Shown here: positions 1 through 6,257 of the stretch, piece after piece | How positions within the stretch are numbered: the stretch's first letter is position 1 | How the letters are laid out: every line of letters starts with the position of its first letter | NCBI GenBank assembly: GCA_937911965.1 | Contig: CALDPL010000397.1 | Location: 1-11,552, forward strand | DNA length: 11,552 bases | From: an uncultured Allomuricauda sp. | GTDB lineage: Bacteria > Bacteroidota > Bacteroidia > Flavobacteriales > Flavobacteriaceae | Direction: 5' to 3' | Position numbers and translations under genes: made by a program | Notes under the pieces: generated by a model | Databases searched by the model: none | What the model was told of the DNA's origin: nothing | Seen by the model: only the letters and a program-made list of their open reading frames with translations

Positions 1-464
1 TTTGTATAGAAATACGAAGGAGAAACTATTTCGATTCCCTGAGTTCTTGCAAACTCTTCAGCACCCTTTCCTGCCATCATTACGTGTTGGGAATTTTCCA
101 TTACGGCAGCGGCAGCCTCAATCGGATTCTTGATGATTGTGACCCCCGCTACAGCACCAGCATTGCGAGAATTCCCCTCCATGATCGATGCATCCATTTC
201 ATTTTTGCCATCATTGGTAAAAACCGCTCCTTTTCCAGCATTGAAAAGCGGCGAATCTTCCAATATCCTAATGGCAGTGACTACTGCTTCCGTGCTGCTT
301 CCACCACTAATCAGCACATCATACCCGGACTCAAGCGCCTCGGTTGTACCAGCCCCGCCATGAATAACCAAGGTGATCTTGTTATTCCCCGCGCTTATGT
401 TTTGTGCCATTATACTATAGAAGATGCAGAAAAATAAAGAAAAAGCAATTAAAAAAGTTTTCAT
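1..464 (-). CDS. iaaA: Isoaspartyl peptidase/L-asparaginase, Ntn-hydrolase type (partial, 3' end beyond window)
   Basis: First 154 residues of a plant-type (IaaA-like) asparaginase, an Ntn-hydrolase that removes isoaspartyl residues from peptides and hydrolyses asparagine. The start ATG at 464 gives a signal peptide (MKTFLIAFSLFFCIFYSIMA, then QN), so the protein is probably exported to the periplasm. Family motifs seen are VIHGGAGT (33-40), the SPLFNAGKGAVFTN block (71-84), the MDASIMEG block (90-97) followed by NAGAVAGV (101-108), and HVMMAGKGAEEFA (127-139). The autocatalytic cleavage site and its nucleophilic threonine lie beyond the left edge, so activity cannot be judged. An in-frame ATG at 410 would omit the signal peptide and is less likely. 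Odd point: only 7 residues separate GGAG from the GYDVLISGG helix, where E. coli IaaA (from memory) has about 25. The gene is divergent from the TraR/DksA-like gene. Family is near certain; substrate preference is inferred. Confidence 0.9.
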   Translation of the reverse strand, partial: MKTFLIAFSLFFCIFYSIMAQNISAGNNKITLVIHGGAGTTEALESGYDVLISGGSSTEAVVTAIRILEDSPLFNAGKGAVFTNDGKNEMDASIMEGNSRNAGAVAGVTIIKNPIEAAAAVMENSQHVMMAGKGAEEFARTQGIEIVSPSYFYT

Positions 465-517
465 TAAGAGCATTTTACAATTTATAAAAACTGAACTAAT
501 ACATATACCTAAAATGT

Positions 518-551
518 TTGGAAAGCGATTACATATATTTGTGTAACTTTG
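518..551 (+). promoter_or_regulatory. Possible Bacteroidota-type promoter for the TraR/DksA-like gene and scpB
   Basis: The spacer 465-661 between the divergent asparaginase and TraR/DksA-like genes is AT-rich. On the plus strand it holds TAACTTTG at 544-551, an exact match to the TAnnTTTG -7 element known from Bacteroides and Flavobacterium. A TTG at 518-520 lies 23 bases upstream, at the long end of the accepted -33 spacing. This would leave a leader of roughly 100 bases before the ATG at 662. No equally good match was found for the minus-strand asparaginase. The elements are short and could occur by chance in AT-rich DNA. Confidence 0.4.
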
Positions 552-661
552 AGAATTATGGTATAAGATAATTTTTCTTTTGGTAGCGATCAGCTATTTT
601 AGCAACATTTAATAATACCATAGTAGTGGTAAATTATATAAGATAACTATAATATGATATT

Positions 662-1045
662 ATGAGTCAGGAGGAAAAAAAACGTTATTCGGAGGATGAA
701 CTGAAGGAGTTTGAAGATCTAATTTCTCAAAAGCTGGATAAGGCCAGAACCGAACTCTCCTATATTAAAGAAACCCTAAGCAGGCGAAATGATAGTGGCA
801 CTGATACAACCTCTGGTAATACCAAAGTACTGGAAGATGGAGCCGATACTGCGGAAAAGGAAAATTTAAGCCAGCTTGCAGCCAGACAACAGAAATTTAT
901 TTCACAATTGGAGAATGCACTCGTTCGTATCAAAAATGGCACATATGGTGTTTGCGTGGATACTGGGAGATTGATTCCCAAAGAAAGATTGAGAGCTGTA
1001 CCACATACCATGCATTCTATTGAAGCTAAGTTGAGCAAAAAATAA
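662..1045 (+). CDS. TraR/DksA-family protein with degenerate zinc finger
   Basis: 127-residue protein of the DksA/TraR class, which binds the secondary channel of RNA polymerase and tunes transcription initiation. Two helical, charged segments (about 11-40 and 65-92) would form the coiled coil. The turn between them carries D59-x-x-D62-x-A64, like the DxxDxA acidic tip of DksA. The C-terminal TYGVC...GRLIPKERL (94-110) and the ending PHTMHSIEAK (114-123) match the flavobacterial form of the zinc-finger domain. Only one of the four zinc cysteines (C98) is present, so zinc binding is probably lost; similar losses are common in flavobacterial members as I recall them. The ATG at 662 has no clear Shine-Dalgarno, which is normal in this phylum. 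Its stop is four bases before the inferred start of scpB, so the two are probably cotranscribed. The family call is firm; a regulatory role at RNA polymerase is inferred. Confidence 0.88.
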   Translation: MSQEEKKRYSEDELKEFEDLISQKLDKARTELSYIKETLSRRNDSGTDTTSGNTKVLEDGADTAEKENLSQLAARQQKFISQLENALVRIKNGTYGVCVDTGRLIPKERLRAVPHTMHSIEAKLSKK

Positions 1046-1049
1046 GGCG

Positions 1050-1619
1050 CTGGACTTTTTACTTAACCATATAGAAGCCTTGATTTTTTGTTCTTCCAAA
1101 CCTGTAAGTGCAGAAGAAATAAAAAACAGTCTGTCGGAAATGTTTGAAGCAGATGTTCCGCTGGAAGACGTTCAGAACGGAATTGAAGCTTTGATGAGTA
1201 AATACGAAGATGAACATTATGCCTTTCAGGTGTATCATTTAGGCGGAGGCTATCAATTTTTGACAAAGCCTGCGTATCAGGCTAGTATAAGTATTTTTCT
1301 AAAGCAACAATCCAAACGACGATTATCCACCTCGGCATTGGAGACGCTTTCGATAATTGCCTATAAACAGCCGGTAACCAAACTTCAAATCGAGCAAATT
1401 CGCGGCGTGAATTGTGACTATACCATCCAAAAACTTCTTGAGAAGGAGTTGGTCGATCTAAAAGGCAAAGCGGATACTGTGGGCAGGCCACTGCTGTATG
1501 GAACCAGTGACAAATTTATGGAGTACTTCGGTATTAATAAGCTTTCTGACTTACCGTCCCCCAAAGATTTTGCCGCCGAAGAAAACAGCATAGGGCAACA
1601 GGAAGGGGAAGAATCCTAA
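1050..1619 (+). CDS. scpB: SMC-Scp complex subunit ScpB (non-ATG start)
   Basis: Segregation and condensation protein B, the winged-helix partner that dimerises and binds kleisin ScpA on the SMC complex for chromosome compaction and segregation. Matching blocks, numbered from the CTG at 1050, are HIEALIFCSSKP (8-18), GGYQFLTKPAY (66-76), the RLSTSALETLSIIAYKQPVT block (91-110), EQIRGVNCDYTIQKLLEKELV (115-135 region) and GRPLLYGTSDKF (145-156). The acidic tail is typical of the family. The 189-residue length is usual for the Bacteroidota form. No ATG or GTG occurs in frame after the upstream TGA at 1032. Alignment with remembered homologues, which begin M-x-(F/L)-x-x-HIEAL, favours the CTG at 1050. 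The TTG at 1080 would cut off the first part of helix 1. scpA is not in the window. Identity is very secure; the exact start is not. Confidence 0.9.
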   Translation: MDFLLNHIEALIFCSSKPVSAEEIKNSLSEMFEADVPLEDVQNGIEALMSKYEDEHYAFQVYHLGGGYQFLTKPAYQASISIFLKQQSKRRLSTSALETLSIIAYKQPVTKLQIEQIRGVNCDYTIQKLLEKELVDLKGKADTVGRPLLYGTSDKFMEYFGINKLSDLPSPKDFAAEENSIGQQEGEES

Positions 1620-1640
1620 GGATCGGGCACAAAATTTGGA

Positions 1641-2126
1641 TCAAAGCAGGCTTTTGTACATGATATAGGTATCCACGGGACCCAGTTCCCCATGCCTGAA
1701 ACCCTTTGGAGTGGTTCCGATGATTTCAAAGCCAAATTTTTTCCACAATGCAATAGCGGCCTTATTTGTGCTTACCACAAGATTGAACTGTATGCCCACA
1801 AAGCCCAGTTCCACTGCCCGTAGAAGGGAATGTTCACAGAGCAATTTTCCGATTCCCCGGCCTTGGGCCCTGGGATGGACCATATAACTGCAATTTCCGA
1901 TATGGTTCCCAAGACCGATTTGATTGGCTTTTAGGATATAGGTGCCCAGGATTTGGTCCCTGTCCTCAAGTACATAGGTGTGCATATGATCGGCGAACCA
2001 GTGTTTTTTCAATTCCCTTTTGGGGGTATCGGGATCAAATACATAGGTGTCGCCGCTTTGGATGACCAGGGAGAAGATTTCCCAGACCCGATCATGGTCC
2101 AATGCCGTGGCTGCTCGAATGTTCAA
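1641..2126 (-). CDS. GNAT-family N-acetyltransferase
   Basis: 161-residue, single-domain GNAT enzyme that should transfer an acetyl group from acetyl-CoA to a small amine or amino acid in the cytosol. The acetyl-CoA pyrophosphate-binding motif A is QGRGIGK (88-94), preceded by the beta4 strand NCSYMVHP (78-85). The C-terminal half has FNLVVSTN (114-121) and ALWKKFGFEIIGTTP (126-140). These blocks, with SGDTYVFDP near 24-32, resemble a GNAT subgroup that includes the yeast Mpr1-like acetyltransferases, so the substrate could be a cyclic or unusual amino acid; this is a weak guess. The only sensible start is TTG at 2126, which puts NIRAAT directly after the initiator as in other GNATs; there is no ATG between it and the upstream in-frame stop. 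The gene is convergent with scpB, 21 bases apart. Confidence 0.85.
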   Translation of the reverse strand: MNIRAATALDHDRVWEIFSLVIQSGDTYVFDPDTPKRELKKHWFADHMHTYVLEDRDQILGTYILKANQIGLGNHIGNCSYMVHPRAQGRGIGKLLCEHSLLRAVELGFVGIQFNLVVSTNKAAIALWKKFGFEIIGTTPKGFRHGELGPVDTYIMYKSLL

Positions 2127-2204
2127 TGCTTTTTTTGCGAAATATAGTAAAATAGGTCGATGGTTTTACCCACCCTTGGGTCCTTTAGGGGTCTGAACAT
2201 GAAT

Positions 2205-2221
2205 ACGCCCAAGGGGGGCGT
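2205..2221 (-). terminator. Short hairpin at the end of the tesA-like gene
   Basis: Reading the minus strand, ACGCCC and GGGCGT form a perfect 6-bp stem with a 5-base loop, starting inside the stop codon of the SGNH hydrolase gene. No T-run follows directly (the next bases are ATTCATG), so this is not a classical intrinsic terminator. It could be a transcript-stabilising hairpin or a chance G/C-rich palindrome. It is the only notable structure in the 94-base gap before the GNAT gene. Confidence 0.25.
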
Positions 2222-2925
2222 CATAAGAGTTCCTTCAAGACCTCCCAAACGTTTTCGGCCAACAATTTCTGTCCCTCCGCGGTGGGATGGATTCCATCCC
2301 CTTGGTTGAGTTCGGGGACCCCGGCCACCCCTTCCAAGAGGAAGGGAATCAGGGGCAGGTCCTCCTTTTTTGCCAAATTGGGAAAGATGTCCCTGAATCC
2401 GGCCGTATATTCCGGGCCCATATTGGGTGGTATCTGCATTCCGGCCAAAACTATTTGTGCATCCGGAAGCTTTTCCCCAACCAGGTCCACCATGTCCTGG
2501 AGGTTCCTTTTGGTCTCTTCCAAGGGAATTCCCCGGAGGCCGTCGTTGGCCCCAAGCTCGATGACCACTATGGAAACATCGGGGTCCAGGACCCATTCCA
2601 ACCTGTTTTTGCCACTGGCGGTGGTTTCCCCGCTCAGTCCTGCGTTCACGGCCCGATAGTCCAGGCCAAGGGAATCCAGCCTTTGCTGTATAATTGCCGG
2701 AAAGGCCTCATTGAGTTCAAGGCCATATCCGGCGGTGAGGCTGTTGCCAAAAAAAAGGATTGTTCCCCCCTTTGGGGCATCGGGCTTGGAAATTCCGTTC
2801 TCCCTGGCCGGGATTTTTGGCTCCGCTTGCTGTTTTTTGGATTTTTCCCCGCAGCCCATCAAGGGGAGAATCAAAAAATAACAAAACATTAACGGGTAGG
2901 TCAAGGAGGCATTTTGTCGGAACAT
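2221..2925 (-). CDS. tesA: SGNH/GDSL hydrolase, TesA-like arylesterase lipoprotein
   Basis: 234-residue SGNH hydrolase of the TesA (thioesterase I/lysophospholipase L1/arylesterase) type, expected to cleave ester or thioester bonds of lipids in the periplasm. All four blocks are present: block I FFGNSLTAGYG with S62, block II NAGLSGETT with G96, block III GANDG with N127, and block V DGIHPT with D210 and H213. The N-terminus has a hydrophobic stretch ending LPLMGC, a plausible lipobox with C25 as the acylated residue, then a charged lysine/glutamate-rich linker to about residue 50. That predicts a membrane-anchored lipoprotein, whereas E. coli TesA is a soluble periplasmic protein. The gene is divergent from the ABC ATPase gene with about 43 bases between starts, matching the tesA | ybbA-ybbP order of Enterobacteria. 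Family is firm; the natural substrate is not known. Confidence 0.9.
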   Translation of the reverse strand: MFRQNASLTYPLMFCYFLILPLMGCGEKSKKQQAEPKIPARENGISKPDAPKGGTILFFGNSLTAGYGLELNEAFPAIIQQRLDSLGLDYRAVNAGLSGETTASGKNRLEWVLDPDVSIVVIELGANDGLRGIPLEETKRNLQDMVDLVGEKLPDAQIVLAGMQIPPNMGPEYTAGFRDIFPNLAKKEDLPLIPFLLEGVAGVPELNQGDGIHPTAEGQKLLAENVWEVLKELL

Positions 2926-2968
2926 GGGCTATTTTCGTATTTTGAAAGTTTTAACCAAGAGCGGCTCA

Positions 2969-3646
2969 ATGTCAAAGATATTAAAAGTTGAAAATTTATC
3001 TAAGGTCTATGGAAGCGGGCAACATGAACTCAGCGTATTGAAGGATGTTTCCTTTGAGATCGAACAGGGGGAGACCTTTGCAATAGTGGGTCCATCAGGG
3101 AGTGGAAAAACCACTCTTTTGGGGCTCTGCGCCGGATTGGATGTATCGGACCAAGGAAGGATTTGGCTCTGCGGGGAAGAACTGTCCGTCCTGGACGAGG
3201 ACGGGCGGGCTTTGCTCAGAAACCGCGAGGTCGGCTTTGTCTTTCAGGATTTTCAACTGCTTCCCACCCTGACGGCCCTGGAAAATGTGGCGGTACCCAT
3301 GGAACTTCGGGGGGTGAAAAAGCCCATGGCCCAGAGCAGGGAGCTCTTGGAGCGGGTGGGACTCGGGGACAGGTTCCACCACTATCCCTCGCAACTTTCG
3401 GGGGGGGAACAACAACGGGTGGCCCTGGCCCGTGCCTTTGCCAACAAACCTTCGATTCTCTTTGCCGATGAGCCAACGGGCAACCTGGACCATGGGACCG
3501 GGGCGAAAATAGAACAGCTCCTTTTCCAACTCAACGAGGAACAGGGGACCGCCTTGGTCATTGTGACCCACGATCTGGAACTGGCCGGGAAGGCCAATAA
3601 GAGCATCGGGCTCAGGTCGGGCAGTATAGCACAGAGGTCCCTATGA
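2969..3646 (+). CDS. ybbA: ABC transporter ATP-binding protein, YbbA/LolD-like
   Basis: 225-residue ABC ATPase of the MacB/LolD/YbbA class that drives FtsX-type permeases. Visible motifs: Walker A GPSGSGKTT (41-49), Q-loop VFQDFQLLPT with Q93, signature LSGGEQQR (143-150), Walker B ILFADEP with E168, D-loop GNLD (171-174) and the switch histidine H201 in VTHDLE. The pair LSGGEQQRVALARAF and DEPTGNLD is typical of this class. All residues needed for ATP hydrolysis are present. The ATG at 2969 starts MSKILKVENLSKVYG like its relatives; an upstream in-frame ATG at 2924 would overlap the divergent hydrolase gene's start codon and add an atypical 15-residue leader. The stop overlaps the start of the permease gene (ATGA), showing tight translational coupling. 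It probably forms one complex with that permease at the inner membrane. Confidence 0.93.
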   Translation: MSKILKVENLSKVYGSGQHELSVLKDVSFEIEQGETFAIVGPSGSGKTTLLGLCAGLDVSDQGRIWLCGEELSVLDEDGRALLRNREVGFVFQDFQLLPTLTALENVAVPMELRGVKKPMAQSRELLERVGLGDRFHHYPSQLSGGEQQRVALARAFANKPSILFADEPTGNLDHGTGAKIEQLLFQLNEEQGTALVIVTHDLELAGKANKSIGLRSGSIAQRSL

Positions 3647-6192
3647 ACAGGACCGGGAAGCATAGCGCAGGTTTTGGCTGGCTGGTGCGCATGGCCTGGC
3701 GGGATGGGAAAGCAGGGTATGGAAAGCTGTTGCTCTTCATCCTTTCCATTGCCCTTGGGGTGACGGCGGTGGTGAGCATACACGCCTTCAGCGAGACCTT
3801 GCAGGAAAGTATAGCCCAACAGTCCAAATCCCTGATGGGGGCCGATTATATGATTGAGAGCGACCATCCGATAAACGATCGGGTGGCAGGGATCATCGAT
3901 TCCTTGGGGGGTGCCCCGGCCCGTGAGATCAATTTTCTTTCCATGGCGGCCTTTCCGGGAAAAAATGCGACAAAATTGGTGGATGTCCGGGGACTGGAGG
4001 GGGATTTTCCCTTTTATGGAGAATTGGATACCGAACCGGCATCCGCCGCTTTGGATTTCCAAAGGGGAGGGGCCCTGATGGATGCCACGGCCCTATTGCA
4101 GCTCCACCTTGGGGTGGGGGACAGCATCAAAATCGGGGAAAGGGTCCTGCCCATAGTCGGGGCACTCCACAACATTCCCGGAAGCAACTCTTTTTTTGGA
4201 TCCATTGCCCCACCGGTGGTCATCCCCTTGGAGCAGATCGAATCCACGGGCCTGGTCCGTACCGGGAGTAGGATCGAGTACAAGTATTATTTTCAGGCCG
4301 GGCCCGAGGAGGATCTGGTGAAGCTCGATGAAGCGTTGGCCCCCATCCTGGATGCGGAGGATGCAGACCTGGATACGCACGAATCGGAAAGCCGTCGGTT
4401 GGGCCGACGGTACGACAACTTCGGAAAGTTCCTGAACCTGGTCGGTTTTATCGCCCTTTTATTGGGATGTGTGGGCATAGCCAGCGGCATGAACATCCAT
4501 ATTCGGGAAAAATTGACTTCCATTGCCATCCTAAAGTGCCTGGGTGCAAGCAAACGACAGGCCTTTTCCATCTACTTCATTCAGGTGGGCCTTATGGGGC
4601 TGCTCGGAGGGATTTTGGGCAGCTTTATGGCCTTGTTCATTCAGCGGCTTTTTCCGATCCTCGCCCAGGGAATGCTCCCTTTGGATGTGGTGCCCGCAAT
4701 GGCGCCCGGGAGTTTTTTGTTGGGGATTTTCCTGGGCTTGATCATGTCCCTGCTCTTTGCCTCCCAACCCTTGATCGACACCCTTTATATTTCCCCCTTA
4801 CAGGCGCTGCGGGTGGTATCGGATCGCAAGCGGAACCCCAAATGGGCCTCTTTGGCGATCACCTCGGGCATCGTACTTTTCGTGTTCTGTTTTACATACC
4901 TGCTCCTGGGAAATTTGTTGCATTCCCTTTCCTTTGTCCTCGGCCTTGGCCTGGTCTTCCTGATCATGGTCGGATCGGCCCATGGGGTCATGGGGCTCAT
5001 CAGAAAATATTTTCCCCACAAATGGGGATTTATGTCCCGACAGGGCCTGCGCAATCTATTGGGTCCCGGAAACCAGACCCTGACGTTGCTTTTGGCCATT
5101 GGGATCGGGAGTTTTTTGATGGGAACCCTGTATTTCAGCAAGGATATACTCTTGGCCAAAGCCTCCATTGAAGATACTTCCCACAGTGCCAATATGATCC
5201 TTATGGATGTGCAACGGGAACAGATGGAGGAGGTGTCGAGTGCCATATCCTCCCAGGGATTTCCGGTGATCGATAAAATTCCCATTGTTACCATGAGGGT
5301 GGAATCCCTCAAGGGCAGGGGTGTGGACCAAATCAGACGGGATACGACTTCCCGGGTCAATCGTTGGATCTTGAACCACGAGTTCAGGGTCACCTATAGG
5401 GATTCGATCCTGGGTTCCGAAAGTTTGGTCGGAGGACAGTGGTTCAGCCCGGATCAGGTATCGGGGCGGGTGGCCATATCCGTAAGTGATGATTTTGCCC
5501 GGGGAGCCGAAGTGGGCATTGGGGATCCCATAGACTTCAATGTGCAGGGCAGAATCATGGAGACCGAGGTGGGAAGCATTCGCTCGGTCGATTGGACCCG
5601 ATTGCAACCCAATTTTTCCATAGTCTTTCCCAAGGGAGTCCTTGAAAATGCCCCGCAATTTGGGGTCTTGACCACCCGGGTACCCGATCGGGAAGGTTCG
5701 GCAAGGCTGCAGACGGAATTGGTCCAAAAATTTCCAAATGTTTCCATCCTGGACCTTATGCGCATTTTGGAACTGATCGAGGATATCCTGGAAAAAATGT
5801 CCTGGGTCATAAACTTTATGGCCTTCTTCAGCATCTTTGTCGGCGCCATTGTGCTAATGGGTGCCATATACAATAGCAAGTACCAGAGGATTAGGCAGAG
5901 TGCAATCTTGAAGACCCTGGGGGCCAAAAGCTCCCAGATCCTGAAATTGTATGCCTTTGAATACGCCTTTTTGGGCCTCTTGGGGGCCGTATCGGGCCTG
6001 ATTCTCTCCCTTGGGACCAGCCTGTTGCTTTCTTGGTTATTGTTCCAGACCTCTTTTGTTCCCTCCTGGATTCCCTTGCTGGCCATCCTCACGGGAATCG
6101 CCCTGTTGGTGTTCCTTTTGGGAGTGGCCAATAGTTTTGGGGTCATCAGGAGCACCCCCCTTGAGGTGCTCCGGGGTGCCCGCAACGGTTGA
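3643..6192 (+). CDS. ybbP: FtsX-family ABC transporter permease, YbbP-like
   Basis: 849-residue inner-membrane permease with ten predicted membrane helices, as in the YbbP group: about 29-48, 263-283, 308-333, 355-376, 402-424, 428-453, 477-498, 720-743, 771-800 and 808-833. The layout is TM1, a first periplasmic domain (about 50-260), a block of six helices, a second periplasmic domain (about 501-718) and the last three helices. An FtsX-type cytoplasmic coupling motif occurs in both halves: AILKCLGASKRQAF (295-308) and AILKTLGAKSSQIL (754-767). A similar element follows TM4 and TM10 (ISPLQALR 383-390, STPLEVLRG 837-845). Such proteins use ATP to move or extract lipids, lipoproteins or toxic compounds in the envelope; the cargo of YbbAP-like systems is not well settled. 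The start overlaps the ATPase stop. The 3' end converges on the GH13 gene. Confidence 0.9.
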   Translation: MNRTGKHSAGFGWLVRMAWRDGKAGYGKLLLFILSIALGVTAVVSIHAFSETLQESIAQQSKSLMGADYMIESDHPINDRVAGIIDSLGGAPAREINFLSMAAFPGKNATKLVDVRGLEGDFPFYGELDTEPASAALDFQRGGALMDATALLQLHLGVGDSIKIGERVLPIVGALHNIPGSNSFFGSIAPPVVIPLEQIESTGLVRTGSRIEYKYYFQAGPEEDLVKLDEALAPILDAEDADLDTHESESRRLGRRYDNFGKFLNLVGFIALLLGCVGIASGMNIHIREKLTSIAILKCLGASKRQAFSIYFIQVGLMGLLGGILGSFMALFIQRLFPILAQGMLPLDVVPAMAPGSFLLGIFLGLIMSLLFASQPLIDTLYISPLQALRVVSDRKRNPKWASLAITSGIVLFVFCFTYLLLGNLLHSLSFVLGLGLVFLIMVGSAHGVMGLIRKYFPHKWGFMSRQGLRNLLGPGNQTLTLLLAIGIGSFLMGTLYFSKDILLAKASIEDTSHSANMILMDVQREQMEEVSSAISSQGFPVIDKIPIVTMRVESLKGRGVDQIRRDTTSRVNRWILNHEFRVTYRDSILGSESLVGGQWFSPDQVSGRVAISVSDDFARGAEVGIGDPIDFNVQGRIMETEVGSIRSVDWTRLQPNFSIVFPKGVLENAPQFGVLTTRVPDREGSARLQTELVQKFPNVSILDLMRILELIEDILEKMSWVINFMAFFSIFVGAIVLMGAIYNSKYQRIRQSAILKTLGAKSSQILKLYAFEYAFLGLLGAVSGLILSLGTSLLLSWLLFQTSFVPSWIPLLAILTGIALLVFLLGVANSFGVIRSTPLEVLRGARNG

Positions 6193-6257
6193 TCGGGATG
6201 CCGACCTGATTTATCCTATGGGAAAAATTGGATGCAAATGCCTTGTTCCGCCTTGGA

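Noticed and set aside
84..437. 117-codon plus-strand open frame near the left edge
   Set aside because: Antisense to the asparaginase gene, which has clear family motifs and a signal peptide on the minus strand.
2926..2968. Divergent promoters in the 43-base gap between the hydrolase and ATPase genes
   Set aside because: Promoters must lie near here, but no exact TAnnTTTG element was found on either strand (TATTTTG is one base short), so no site is reported.
3382..4062. Long open frame of 226 codons on the minus strand
   Set aside because: It is antisense to the ABC ATPase and permease genes, shows no family motif, and long antisense frames are expected in G+C-richer coding DNA.
5454..6185. 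243-codon open frame on the minus strand
   Set aside because: Lies wholly inside the permease gene, whose protein matches the FtsX family throughout; the antisense product is basic and low in recognisable motifs.
6193..6257. Possible bidirectional terminator between the permease and GH13 genes
   Set aside because: Only a 4-bp stem (TCGG/CCGA) and no T-run were found; too weak to call although a terminator would be expected between convergent genes.
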